Positions 27,476 to 35,698 of a stretch of 64,000 nucleotides of DNA are shown here, piece after piece (position 1 is the first letter of the stretch; each line of letters begins with the position of its first letter). Location of the stretch: NCBI GenBank assembly GCA_963751355.1, contig CAVVVS010000102.1, positions 1 to 64,000 of the forward strand. Direction: 5' to 3'. The position numbers and the translations under genes are program-made. This DNA comes from CAVVVS01 sp963751355. Its GTDB lineage: Bacteria > Bacteroidota > Ignavibacteria > Ignavibacteriales > Ignavibacteriaceae. The notes beneath the pieces were generated by a model. It did no database searches, was not told where the DNA came from, and saw nothing but the letters and a program-made list of their open reading frames with translations.

Positions 27476-27682
27476 AACTTGTTAAAGTGTAAATAATTAT
27501 TAAAAAACTAATTTAATTAAGTTTTTTCTTACAAAAAAATGTGGCGGAGGAAATAACATATTTCGGTCAAATATGATGAAAAATGACGATATATGTAAGG
27601 TTGAATAATTGTTTTTAAAATATTAAAAATATATATTTAACATTCGATTTTAAAATAGTTCTTTTACTTTTTGAAAAAACTG

Positions 27683-27758
27683 CGGGGCGTAGCGTAGCCC
27701 GGTTCATCGCGCCTGCTTTGGGAGCAGGAGGTCGCAGGTTCGAATCCTGCCGCCCCGA
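27683..27758 (+). tRNA. tRNA-Pro (anticodon TGG)
   Basis: 76 nt. The acceptor CGGGGCG pairs with CGCCCCG (27751-27757), discriminator A. The anticodon stem CCTGC/GCAGG encloses loop TTTGGGA with anticodon TGG. The T arm GCAGG-TTCGAAT-CCTGC is perfect. CCA is not encoded. Confidence 0.96.
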
Positions 27759-27816
27759 CATAGAAAAAGAATGTAGGATTAAAGAAATCAATGATTGTAC
27801 ATTCTGATTTGTAAAA

Positions 27817-27890
<74 letters not shown>

Positions 27891-27965
27891 CTAACTCACT
27901 ATAAAATTGAAAGCCATATATTATATTTGAATTTAATCTTATAAATTTGAATTGAAAATAAACAT

Positions 27966-28043
27966 GGTGGGTATAGCTCAGTTGGTTAGAGCACCAGGTT
28001 GTGGCCCTGGGGGTCAAGGGTTCAAATCCCTTTACTCACCCCA
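27966..28043 (+). tRNA. tRNA-His (anticodon GTG), with encoded CCA
   Basis: The extra G(-1) at 27966 faces C73 at 28040, the hallmark of tRNA-His. The acceptor is GTGGGTA/TACTCAC. The anticodon stem CCAGG/CCTGG encloses TTGTGGC, anticodon GTG. CCA is encoded at 28041-28043. An open reading frame across this tRNA is not a gene. Confidence 0.96.
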
Positions 28044-28152
28044 AAATATTGAAACGTTAAGAATTGATGATTTAAAATTTATTAGTTTAATATCCTATCT
28101 TTGTTTGACAAATTGCCGGAAAAGATTATTAATTTTTAATTATTTAATTACC

Positions 28153-28227
28153 GGCCCCATCGTCTAGTGGTTAGGACATCGCCCTTTCACGGCGGTAACA
28201 GGGGTTCAAGTCCCCTTGGGGTCACCA
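28153..28227 (+). tRNA. tRNA-Glu (anticodon TTC), with encoded CCA
   Basis: The acceptor GGCCCCA pairs with TGGGGTC (one G-U), discriminator A28224, then encoded CCA 28225-28227. The anticodon stem TCGCC/GGCGG (with a wobble) has loop CTTTCAC, anticodon TTC. It is the last tRNA of the four-gene cluster. Confidence 0.95.
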
Positions 28228-28228
28228 T

Positions 28229-28267
28229 AAAAGCCTTCTCTTAAAACGGGAAGGCTTTTTTATTTTT
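28229..28267 (+). terminator. Intrinsic terminator of the tRNA cluster
   Basis: AAAAGCCTTC (28229-28238) pairs with GAAGGCTTTT (28250-28259), a 10-bp stem with an 11-nt loop, continuing into a T-rich tract (to 28267). It begins 2 nt after the CCA of tRNA-Glu. Confidence 0.9.
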
Positions 28268-28466
28268 ATGATACATGGTATTTTTCAAAGAATGTTCAAA
28301 AAAGATTATTAAATTTATATATTTGTTTATCTTACATGTTTTATTAGATCATAATTAATCACATATATTAAAATTTGTTCATACCCATTTTACTTCTGGA
28401 ATCCCTCCGATTTAATAATTAAGTTTGATAATAATAATAAACCGGATTAATAGAATTGGATTACAT

Positions 28467-29762
28467 GTGAAAAATAATAAACCCTTCGAAGTGAGTTTGA
28501 ATTTAAATGTCCGGGGAATCCCTCAATCAGCAACGCTGGCTATTAATGAAATAAGTAATAGGTTAAGAAAAGAGGGAAAAGTAATTTACAAACTCGGTCT
28601 GGGACAATCGCCATTCCCTGTGCCCCGGTCTGTTGTTGACGAATTAAAGGTAAATGCGTACCAAAAGGATTATCTGCCTGTAAAAGGTCTTCCGCAATTA
28701 AGAGATGCGGTTGCCGAATATCACTGCCGTGCTAACAGTATTTGCCATTCCGGAGACGATGTATTAATTGGTCCTGGTTCAAAAGAATTAATGTTCCTGT
28801 TGCAATTTGTTTATTACGGTGATCTGATAATTCCAACTCCAAGCTGGGTATCCTACGCTCCTCAAGCTCAAATTATCGGAAGGCACGTAAGGTGGATACA
28901 AACCCAGGCTGAAAATGATTGGAAACTCACTGCAGACGAACTTATTGAACATTGCAAAGATGATCCGGACAGACCAAGAATTATTATATTAAACTATCCT
29001 TCAAATCCTGCCGGTATTACGTATACTGCCGATGAATTGAAAAATATTGCGCAGGTGGCAAGGAAATATAGGCTAATTTTGCTTTCTGATGAAATTTACG
29101 GCGAATTACATCACCGCGGCATACATGTTTCAATTGCGAAATATTATCCCGAGGGAACGATCATAAGTGGAGGTTTGAGTAAATGGTGCGGTGCAGGGGG
29201 ATGGAGATTAGGAACCTTCACATTTCCTCCGTCATTAAGATGGTTGTTGGATGCTATGGCTTCGGTAGCTAGCGAGACATTTACAGCTACAAGCACACCA
29301 ATTCAATATGCGGCGGTAAGAGCTTACCGGGGAGGAACCGATATAGAAAATTATCTTTGGAATGTCAGATGGATTTTACGTACTCTTGCCGAACGTATTA
29401 CAAAACAATTAAACGAAGCAGGTATATGGGTCCCTTTACCGCAGGGAGCATTTTATCTTTTTCCGAATTTTGAACCGTTCAGAAAATTGCTGCTGACCAG
29501 AGGTATTAAAAATAGTATTGAATTATGTCACACTCTTCTCGAAGATACCGGGGTCGCAATTTTGCCGGGAAGTGTATTTGGCAGACCTGAAAATGAATTG
29601 ACCGCTAGATTAGCTTATGTCGATTTTGACGGTGTAAGAGCTATCGCGGCAGTTGAACAGATGAAAAACAACTCTGTCATCAAAGCAGAGGAATTTCTGG
29701 AAATTTATTGCTCAAATACCCTTGAAGCAGTGGATTTAATATGTGCCTGGTTGAGGTATTAG
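28467..29762 (+). CDS. PLP-dependent aminotransferase, class I/II
   Basis: 431 aa from GTG 28467; an in-frame TTG at 28425 would add 14 residues of low-complexity Ile/Asn/Arg, so the start is uncertain. Fold-type I features: LGLGQSPFPVP substrate loop near the N-terminus, GPGSKELMFLL (cofactor phosphate), NYPSNPAG, LLSDEIYGEL (Asp/Tyr contacts to PLP), Schiff-base Lys in GGLSKWCGAGGWRLG and the C-terminal Arg in ENELTARLAYVDFDG. It is a cytoplasmic amino-group transferase related to aspartate/aromatic aminotransferases; the amino acid used is not determined. It stands alone between the tRNA cluster and a terminator. Confidence 0.88.
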   Translation: MKNNKPFEVSLNLNVRGIPQSATLAINEISNRLRKEGKVIYKLGLGQSPFPVPRSVVDELKVNAYQKDYLPVKGLPQLRDAVAEYHCRANSICHSGDDVLIGPGSKELMFLLQFVYYGDLIIPTPSWVSYAPQAQIIGRHVRWIQTQAENDWKLTADELIEHCKDDPDRPRIIILNYPSNPAGITYTADELKNIAQVARKYRLILLSDEIYGELHHRGIHVSIAKYYPEGTIISGGLSKWCGAGGWRLGTFTFPPSLRWLLDAMASVASETFTATSTPIQYAAVRAYRGGTDIENYLWNVRWILRTLAERITKQLNEAGIWVPLPQGAFYLFPNFEPFRKLLLTRGIKNSIELCHTLLEDTGVAILPGSVFGRPENELTARLAYVDFDGVRAIAAVEQMKNNSVIKAEEFLEIYCSNTLEAVDLICAWLRY

Positions 29763-30013
29763 AGGAAATCTCCAACTTTTGGATTCCGCTCATCTATAAA
29801 TTTACCAGCTATCGAGAAAATTTCCCGCTTATCAAAACTTAACTTATTCTTAACATGAAAGTAATGATTTACTCTTTAGAATTCATTAAGTTAACAGTGT
29901 GAATGTTGATTAGCCAGGTATTATTAAGTTAAGATATCGATGAACATATTGAAAGCGAAACTAATACCAATCAATTATTTACGTTGAAAATAAAAATGCA
30001 ATCTCACCTTATT
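29763..30013. other. AT-rich non-coding stretch before a terminator
   Basis: No gene is seen between the aminotransferase stop and the hairpin at 30014. The stretch contains the heptamer AACTTAA (around 29838) and two copies of its complement TTAAGTT (around 29887 and 29924), which could pair in alternative ways in a 3'UTR. This may be chance in AT-rich DNA. Confidence 0.3.
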
Positions 30014-30041
30014 AAGGGCGCTTTTGGCGCCCTTTCTTTTT
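30014..30041 (+). terminator. Strong intrinsic terminator
   Basis: AAGGGCGC (30014-30021) pairs with GCGCCCTT (30027-30034) around a 5-nt loop, followed by TTTCTTTTT. It lies 252 nt beyond the aminotransferase stop, so the transcript either has a long 3'UTR or a separate short transcript ends here. Confidence 0.85.
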
Positions 30042-30399
30042 AATGCTATAAAAAACATTAAGATATATTCCTAATCATATATAATATTAATAGATAACTC
30101 ATATTATCTTAACCTTATTCTAAGCATTTATTCTACAAATAATTAAACTTTAAATTACACCACAAATTGATTTGTAGATTGTATTTTGTAGGGATTTCAT
30201 TACAAACAGCAAAATTTACAAATATGAAACAAATATTGTGCTCCCGGATTTATTTAAGAGATTTGTTTACAAAATAAATGGATACGAAAATTATTATAAC
30301 TATATCAAAAAGATTATGATTATAACATCATGGAAGACTTGAAAAGGAACAGATTACATAGTTAAACTGAAAAGATTTAGTGGGAAAAGTAGTTATCAG

Positions 30400-30473
30400 T
30401 ACGCCCGGAAGGATTCGAACCCTCAACCCTCAGATCCGAAGTCTGATGCTCTATCCAGTTGAGCTACGGGCGC
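30400..30473 (-). tRNA. tRNA-Arg (anticodon TCG)
   Basis: Read on the minus strand. The acceptor GCGCCCG pairs with CGGGCGT, discriminator A. The anticodon stem TCAGA/TCTGA encloses CTTCGGA, giving anticodon TCG (CGN codons). The T arm includes GGTTCGAATCC. CCA is not encoded. The body closely resembles the Arg-TCT gene at 27817. Confidence 0.95.
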
Positions 30474-30713
30474 ATATCAAATGAGAGCACTAAATTTTTA
30501 GTTTACTAAGATAATAAAATATTTTTAATAATTAAGGATTTTGGAGCACCTTTCAATTTACACTTTCACGCAAATTTTTTATCTTTTTCGCTTCTAGTTC
30601 CATAAGCCCCACGCAATTCCAATACAATAACATATCCCGTGCAATCGGTAGTTAAATGTTATGAATCATTTATTAGGTATGTTCCCAGTGTCATTGAATT
30701 ATACTCGAATTTA

Positions 30714-30938
30714 TCAGTTCATTATTTCTCTTCTGTTCCTGGAGGTTTCATCAATATTCTTTATTCGATTTTCGCTGTACATCAGAATAGAATCTACTTT
30801 TACGACTTGCTGGTCGGTTAAGGCGAGCCTTTCTTTCAATTGTTTTAATTTGTTCTCTTTGTTAAATCTAAATTGTGCATTTGATAGTGAGACAAATACC
30901 AAGAGAACAAAAACTGCAGAAAACTTTATACGGAGCAT
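30714..30938 (-). CDS. Small periplasmic Spy/CpxP-like protein (74 aa, possibly truncated)
   Basis: It starts MLRIKFSAVFVLLVFVSLSNAQ, a clear signal peptide (22 residues), then a charged helix KENKLKQLKERLALTDQQVVKVDSIL (landmark only) whose LALTDQQ resembles the LTxxQ motif of Spy/CpxP-type periplasmic chaperones and stress proteins. Relatives usually have 120-160 residues with two LTxxQ helices; here only the first is present and the frame ends at 30714, so it may be shortened. Two + strand open frames across it lack any such features. The ribosome site AATGGAGTAACAAC-ATG on the minus strand supports the start. Confidence 0.65.
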   Translation of the reverse strand: MLRIKFSAVFVLLVFVSLSNAQFRFNKENKLKQLKERLALTDQQVVKVDSILMYSENRIKNIDETSRNRREIMN

Positions 30939-31118
30939 GTTGTTACTCCATTATTAAATAACTCATTGAATTTACTCCCGATATATATGACACTTTCAAT
31001 AAATAATTGGTTTAACCGTTTGAATAGTATACCATACACTGAATTTCCAAATCTTGAAGTTTCCAAATTAAATTAACCTAATAAGCTGATTCTAAATGTA
31101 ATAAAATCGATATCTTTT

Positions 31119-31130
31119 TGACTTAAGTCA
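31119..31130. promoter_or_regulatory. 12-bp palindrome upstream of the ferredoxin gene, CRP/FNR-like
   Basis: TGACTTAAGTCA is a perfect palindrome preceded by T, giving TTGAC-N4-GTCAT. This is close to the TTGAc-N4-gTCAA shape of CRP/FNR-family sites. It lies 72 nt upstream of the ferredoxin ATG. The assignment to that regulator family is inference. Confidence 0.3.
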
Positions 31131-31201
31131 TTCTATTCCGGCAAGAGCAACGGTAATTTTGAGATAAAGGTTTAAGGAACTAAAAAGTAATGGAGTGAAA
31201 T

Positions 31202-31501
31202 ATGGCACTATTAATAAATGAAGAGTGTATTAATTGCGGGGCTTGTGAACCGGAATGTCCAAACACTGCTATTTATGAAGCCGGCGTTAGCTGGGAGTTG
31301 GACTGTGAAAAACATCAGCCTATTTCAAGTGACTATTTTTACATTGTACCGGATAAATGCACAGAATGTACCGGTTTCTATGATGAGCCGCAGTGCATAG
31401 CTGTGTGCCCAGTTGATTGTATTGTCGTAGATCCGGATCACCGTGAGACTAAAGAAGAATTACTTGTTAAAAAAGAAAAATTAGATTTAATTGAACGATA
31501 A
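31202..31501 (+). CDS. 2[4Fe-4S] ferredoxin, YfhL/FdxN type
   Basis: 99 aa. The first cluster motif is CINCGACEPECP (residues ~9-20). The second is CTECTGFYDEPQCIAVCPVDCI (landmark; Cys ~58-78), with the seven-residue insert after the second Cys that marks the YfhL-type or Alvin-type subgroup of 8Fe ferredoxins. A short C-terminal tail rich in Glu/Lys follows. It is a cytoplasmic low-potential electron carrier and is a plausible partner of the two Kor enzymes in this window, though not adjacent to them. A ribosome site GGAG lies 7 nt before ATG. It overlaps no gene and precedes a cupin gene by 25 nt. Confidence 0.92.
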   Translation: MALLINEECINCGACEPECPNTAIYEAGVSWELDCEKHQPISSDYFYIVPDKCTECTGFYDEPQCIAVCPVDCIVVDPDHRETKEELLVKKEKLDLIER

Positions 31502-31526
31502 GAACAAGATTGAAAGTGAGGAAATC

Positions 31527-31871
31527 ATGAATGAAAATAATTCAAATAATGATGTAAATACTGAAGTTATTAAAAACAATATTAATGAAAACATCGCCTA
31601 CCAGGATGGAAGCATCATTAGTAAAATATTACTCAAAAAGAAGAATGGCAATGTTACATTATTTGCGTTTGATCAAGATCAGGAATTAACCGAGCATACG
31701 TCATCGCATGAAGCGTTAATTCATGTAGTGGAAGGACAAGTTGAAATTTCAATAGACGGTAAACCTATTCTTTTAATTAAAGGAGAATATATAGTTTTAC
31801 CGGCAAATCATCCGCATTCCGTTAAAGCAAAAACTAAGATGAAAATGATACTGATTATGATAAAAGATTAG
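31527..31871 (+). CDS. Single-domain cupin protein
   Basis: 114 aa from ATG 31527, chosen because GAGGAA sits just upstream; an in-frame TTG at 31491 would overlap the ferredoxin. The beta-barrel cupin core is visible: TLFAFDQDQELTEHTSSHEALIHVVEG contains cupin motif 1 (H-x-S-S-H-x3-L-x6-G, landmark), then GEYIVLPANHPHSVKA as motif 2. The His residues could bind a metal. Small cupins of this type are often sensors, isomerases or stress-related proteins; function is not assignable. It is probably in one operon with the ferredoxin. Confidence 0.82.
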   Translation: MNENNSNNDVNTEVIKNNINENIAYQDGSIISKILLKKKNGNVTLFAFDQDQELTEHTSSHEALIHVVEGQVEISIDGKPILLIKGEYIVLPANHPHSVKAKTKMKMILIMIKD

Positions 31872-31944
31872 TTGAAAACTATCAGGCTAAATTAACGCTA
31901 AACATTACTGCCGGCAAATCATCGGATATTTCTGACATAGAAAT

Positions 31945-32023
31945 AAAAAAGCCCTCTATCGGGCGATAGAGAGCTCTAGTTCCTTAAGAATATCTGGTAG
32001 GGGAGTGCCAAATATTCAGAACC
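31945..32023 (-). ncRNA. Candidate small RNA with C-rich loop and intrinsic terminator
   Basis: On the minus strand the predicted RNA starts near 32020-32024. Its first hairpin pairs GGTTCT (32023-32018) with GGAACT (31983-31978), then after a TTAA bulge GAATATTTGG (32017-32008) with CCAGATATTC (31997-31988), leaving the 10-nt loop CACTCCCCTA. A second hairpin pairs AGCTCTCTATC (31975-31965) with GATAGAGGGCT (31960-31950) around a GCCC tetraloop and runs into TTTTTT (31950-31945): a strong rho-independent terminator. No open frame explains it. C-rich UCCCC loops are known in small RNAs that pair with Shine-Dalgarno sequences; that function here is inference. Confidence 0.55.
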
Positions 32024-32026
32024 GCC

Positions 32027-32034
32027 CAAACATA
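32027..32034 (-). promoter_or_regulatory. Candidate -7 box of the small RNA
   Basis: On the minus strand this reads TATGTTTG, an exact match to the Bacteroidota -7 consensus TAnnTTTG, ending ~3-7 nt before the predicted 5' end of the small RNA. No good TTTG -33 element is seen at the usual distance, so support is partial. Confidence 0.35.
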
Positions 32035-32338
32035 AAGAAAATATTTTTCTTAATTTGTGACTTAGCTTAAATGTAAGTGTAAACCATTTAATATTTTAAC
32101 TGTTTTTGATATACAGAAACGAGTAAAATCTCTCATAACGTGAAAAAATATTGCCTTTGACTTTGATCACCCCAAAGAGTAAAACCTAGCCAAATCACAT
32201 CATATTAAAAAAATTAAGATATTTTTAACTATGTATTAATTGAAAATTTAAAGATTATATAACAATTCGTTAATACATATTTTACACTATATATTATCTT
32301 TACGAAATAAAATGCTTGTTATCATAAACGAGGGATAA

Positions 32339-32533
32339 ATGAAAAACAAACAGGAAAAGTTACTCGAATTTCTTTTTCTTAAAAATCATAGTACTGAAGA
32401 AAAGAGAAAAAAGATTAACAATAAGCGGGGTTCAAATAAAAATCAGACTATGAGCCTTTATCTGAGCCGGGAAAATGAATGGGAGCAGGAATATTATATT
32501 ATATATAATTCCTACGTTTTAGATCAGTATTAA
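32339..32533 (+). CDS. Short basic protein, unknown (64 aa)
   Basis: The ATG is preceded by GAGGG at 5 nt, a reasonable ribosome site. The product is charged and basic (Lys-rich residues 1-40, including EEKRKKINNKRGSNK) with an aromatic C-terminus (EYYIIYNSYVLDQY). It has no signal peptide and no recognised domain. It lies alone between the candidate small RNA and the end of argH, which is convergent. It could be a real small protein or chance; the ribosome site and the absence of any gene on the opposite strand favour a tentative call. Confidence 0.4.
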   Translation: MKNKQEKLLEFLFLKNHSTEEKRKKINNKRGSNKNQTMSLYLSRENEWEQEYYIIYNSYVLDQY

Positions 32534-32581
32534 TTTTTTGTTGTAAAGAAAACAGTAAAATAATTGGAATTTTTTTTGCAG

Positions 32582-33952
32582 TTATTTTAATTCTCCCTTC
32601 CAGTAATTTATGGTATCCTCAACCATTTTAGGATTGGGCGACCCGTAGGATAATTTTCTCTTCAGTGAAGTTTCAACATTTAAACATTTCAAAGCGTCTT
32701 CATCAAAAATGGTATTAATCTCTTTGAGCAATTCAAGTTTAACATCTGCAAAGTTTTTATTTTCATCTTCTAGTTTTTTTACCACTTCTCCTACGATATG
32801 ATGAGCCTCCCGGAAAGACACACCTTTCAAAACAAGCCAATCTGCAAGATCAGTTGCCAATGAAAAATCACCTTTTAGTTCATCAGAAAATCTAAGTTTA
32901 TTGAATTTTGCCGTTTTCAACATTTCACCCATCATTTCAATAGAATAAAGTAAAGTAAAATATGTATCGAACAAAGGTTCCTTATCTTCTTGAAGATCCC
33001 TGTTATAGCTAAGAGGCAATGATTTCATTGTAGTAGCAAGAGCTATGTAATTACCGTAAACTCTTCCGCTTTTTCCTCTAATGAGTTCGGCAAGATCAGG
33101 ATTTTTCTTTTGAGGCATTAAAGATGAGCCTGTGGTATATTTATCGTTTAATTTAATGAAATTCCACTCGCTTGTGGACCACATAATTATTTCCTCGGAT
33201 AATCTGCTTAAATGCATCATACAGATGACACCATTATTCAAAAAGTCCAGAAGAAAATCCCTGTTGGATACAGTATCAAGTGCATTCCTTGTTGGTTCTT
33301 TAAAACCAAGCTTAGAACTTGTGAAGTGCCTGTCGAGTGGGATTGTTGAACCGGCTAGTGCTCCCGCACCCAGAGGAGATTGACAGATTAAGCTTTTAAG
33401 GGAAGAAATCCTATCCCTATCCCTCTGCATCATTTCAACATAAGCTAAAAGATGAAATGCCAATGAAATTGGTTGTGCGCGCTGCAAATGAGTAAAACCT
33501 GGGATGATCGTATTTATATGGCCCGAAGCAATATCGACTAAAATCAACTGGAACTTTTTTATTTGCTCATCTAATATCTTTATTGCCTTTTTAATCCACA
33601 GATAAATATCTGTAGCAATTTGATCATTCCGGCTTCTTCCTGTGTGCAATTTACCGGCAGTATTTCCAATCAATTCGAATAAACGAGATTCAATTGCGGA
33701 GTGGATATCTTCAAACTTTTCAGGATCCGGCACCCAGTTATCTTTTTCCCATTCATCTTTTATCTGCGCTAATCCCGAAGTTATACTTTGTACTTCTTCC
33801 CTGGAAAGTATCTTAATTTTACCGAGCATTTCCGTGTGAACGGTGCTTCCTTCAATATCCTCGTCGACCAGATTAATATCAATATTTAATGATGATGAAA
33901 ATTTTAATGCTTCTTGATCAAACGAATCTTTGAAGCGTCCACCCCACAACAT
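32582..33952 (-). CDS. argH: Argininosuccinate lyase
   Basis: 456 aa. It splits argininosuccinate into arginine and fumarate, the last step of arginine synthesis. The fumarase/aspartase superfamily signature GSSLMPQKKNPD is complete, with the catalytic Ser in the flexible loop. The N-terminal MLWGGRF and the HTGRSRNDQIATD and GFTHLQRAQPI segments are typical ASL blocks. It is the last gene of the arg operon; its ATG overlaps the argG stop by one base (TAATG). Confidence 0.96.
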   Translation of the reverse strand: MLWGGRFKDSFDQEALKFSSSLNIDINLVDEDIEGSTVHTEMLGKIKILSREEVQSITSGLAQIKDEWEKDNWVPDPEKFEDIHSAIESRLFELIGNTAGKLHTGRSRNDQIATDIYLWIKKAIKILDEQIKKFQLILVDIASGHINTIIPGFTHLQRAQPISLAFHLLAYVEMMQRDRDRISSLKSLICQSPLGAGALAGSTIPLDRHFTSSKLGFKEPTRNALDTVSNRDFLLDFLNNGVICMMHLSRLSEEIIMWSTSEWNFIKLNDKYTTGSSLMPQKKNPDLAELIRGKSGRVYGNYIALATTMKSLPLSYNRDLQEDKEPLFDTYFTLLYSIEMMGEMLKTAKFNKLRFSDELKGDFSLATDLADWLVLKGVSFREAHHIVGEVVKKLEDENKNFADVKLELLKEINTIFDEDALKCLNVETSLKRKLSYGSPNPKMVEDTINYWKGELK

Positions 33953-35172
33953 TAAACGAGTACTTCCGTTTTTTTGTCATTTAGCATCTTCGACCGGGTT
34001 TTATAAGGCAAACCATATATCTTAATAAATCCATCAGATGCTTTATGATCAAATGTGTCTTCTATTGTGTAGGTTGCAAGTTCTTTGCTGTACAAACTAA
34101 ATTGGGATGATCTGGCAAGAGTTTTCATTGAACCTTTGTATAATTCTAGCTTTACTTCGCCGGTTATATTTTCCTGGGTCGAGTCTATAAAAGCAGTCAG
34201 GGATTTGAACAGGGGAGAGTACCAAAGACCATCGTAAATTAAATTGGCATATTTATTCGATACATTTTGTTTGAATCTGAATGTTTCTTTATCCAGTATC
34301 AATCTTTCCAGTTCCGTATGCGCCGTATGTAAGATAATAGCAGCGGGGGCTTCATAAATTTCCCTCGATTTTATCCCGACAACCCTGTTTTCGATCAAAT
34401 CCAATCTGCCAATGCCGTGTGTCGCACCAAGATCTCTAAGCTGGCTAACTAATTCTACAGCACCCAATTCTATGCCGTTCAAAGAGACCGGGATTCCCTG
34501 ATGAAATCCTATACTGATAACTACCGGCTCGTCGGGAGCGTTTTTCGGGTTTGTCGTTATTTGATAAGCATCTTCCGGCGGTGCTGCTTCGGGATCTTCC
34601 AGTACACCGCATTCAATTGAAATTCCCCATAAATTTTCATCAATGGAATAAGGAGAATCTTTCGTTGCTTTTACCGGGATATTGTGAGATTTGGCGTAGT
34701 CCATTTCTTCTTCACGGCTTTTGAACTCCCATAATCTCAGCGGAGCGATTATATCAAGTTCAGGCGCTAATGTTTGAACACCTACTTCAAATCGGACTTG
34801 ATCGTTGCCTTTACCAGTACAACCGTGTGCAACAGCATCTGCATTTTCCTGTTGTGCAGTATCAACCAGCATTTTAGCCAATAGAGGTCTGCCTATAGCC
34901 GTTGCCATCGGGTATGCACCTTCGTACAAGGCACCGGCTTTTAATGCATTCCAAACGTAATTCTTGATGAATTCTTCGCGTAAATCCAAAACCACTGATT
35001 TAACCGCACCAGTTTTTGCCGCCTTTTCTTTTACACCCTCCATCTCCTTAACCTGCCCTAAAAAGCCTGTTGCCGTAACAATGTCGGCATTATATTTCTC
35101 ACTCAGCCATTTCACCATTACGGAGGTATCCAGACCCCCGGAGTAAGCAACAACGATTTTCATTTTCGCCAC
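33952..35172 (-). CDS. argG: Argininosuccinate synthase
   Basis: 406 aa. It condenses citrulline and aspartate using ATP. The N-type ATP pyrophosphatase P-loop AYSGGLDTSV (residues ~9-18), AHGCTGKGNDQVRFE and SPYSIDENLWG are all present, and length matches the family. A ribosome site (GGAGAG) precedes the ATG. It lies 20 nt downstream of argR and is coupled to argH. It takes the citrulline made by ArgF, encoded just upstream of the operon. Confidence 0.96.
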   Translation of the reverse strand: MAKMKIVVAYSGGLDTSVMVKWLSEKYNADIVTATGFLGQVKEMEGVKEKAAKTGAVKSVVLDLREEFIKNYVWNALKAGALYEGAYPMATAIGRPLLAKMLVDTAQQENADAVAHGCTGKGNDQVRFEVGVQTLAPELDIIAPLRLWEFKSREEEMDYAKSHNIPVKATKDSPYSIDENLWGISIECGVLEDPEAAPPEDAYQITTNPKNAPDEPVVISIGFHQGIPVSLNGIELGAVELVSQLRDLGATHGIGRLDLIENRVVGIKSREIYEAPAAIILHTAHTELERLILDKETFRFKQNVSNKYANLIYDGLWYSPLFKSLTAFIDSTQENITGEVKLELYKGSMKTLARSSQFSLYSKELATYTIEDTFDHKASDGFIKIYGLPYKTRSKMLNDKKTEVLV

Positions 35173-35192
35173 TTTTCTCTCCTTATTACAAA

Positions 35193-35669
35193 TTAGTTCT
35201 TTGATGTTGTTTTAAATGCATTTAGTTCAGTCATCATATTTTTAATTAGTTGAACTAAACCGGGAATACTATTATGTGAACTGGGAATAACGATTACAGT
35301 ATCATCACCGCCTACCGTCCCCAGAATAGCCGGATTATTTATCCTGTCGATGAAATGAGCAATTCCCTGTGCTCTTCCGGCTAAAGTCCTAATAACTATC
35401 AGTGATTCATTATTTTCTACACTGAGAATTTCAAAACCTATTAGTTTTGCAATTTGTTTTCCGGATTCGGTTGAATCCAGTATGTATCTGGGACCATTCT
35501 CCGTAAACGTTCGAATAACTCCCAATTCCGCAAAGTCACGACTCAAAGTTGCCTGGGTTACTTGGATACCTTCATCACTCAATAGTTTTACCATTGTTTC
35601 GTGTGAAGAAATTGCTTGGCTGTTAAGCAATTCTTTGATTCGATTCATTCTTTTTAATTTACTTGACAT
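35193..35669 (-). CDS. argR: Arginine repressor ArgR
   Basis: 158 aa. The N-terminal winged helix (residues 1-~70: KRMNRIKELLNSQ, GIQVTQATLSRDFAELGV with the recognition helix) is followed by a C-terminal arginine-binding hexamerisation domain ending IAHFIDR and GTVGGDDTVIVI. The GDD residues contact arginine in known ArgR proteins. It is placed inside the biosynthetic operon between argD and argG, so it would control its own synthesis through the sites upstream of argC (40093-40106, 40145-40158). Confidence 0.93.
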   Translation of the reverse strand: MSSKLKRMNRIKELLNSQAISSHETMVKLLSDEGIQVTQATLSRDFAELGVIRTFTENGPRYILDSTESGKQIAKLIGFEILSVENNESLIVIRTLAGRAQGIAHFIDRINNPAILGTVGGDDTVIVIPSSHNSIPGLVQLIKNMMTELNAFKTTSKN

Positions 35670-35698
35670 GATTGCACCGGGTTTTATTGATAAAATAA

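Noticed and set aside
27952..28167. 71-codon open frame on the + strand
   Set aside because: It runs straight through tRNA-His; the peptide start MVGIAQLVRAPGCG is the familiar false translation of a tRNA gene.
30639..30957. Two + strand open frames of 60 and 98 codons
   Set aside because: They are antisense to the Spy-like gene, which has a proper signal peptide and ribosome site.
31950..31975. Reading the hairpin as a terminator for the + strand cupin operon
   Set aside because: On the + strand the stem is followed by CTAGTTCC with no T-run; the T-run is on the minus-strand side only.
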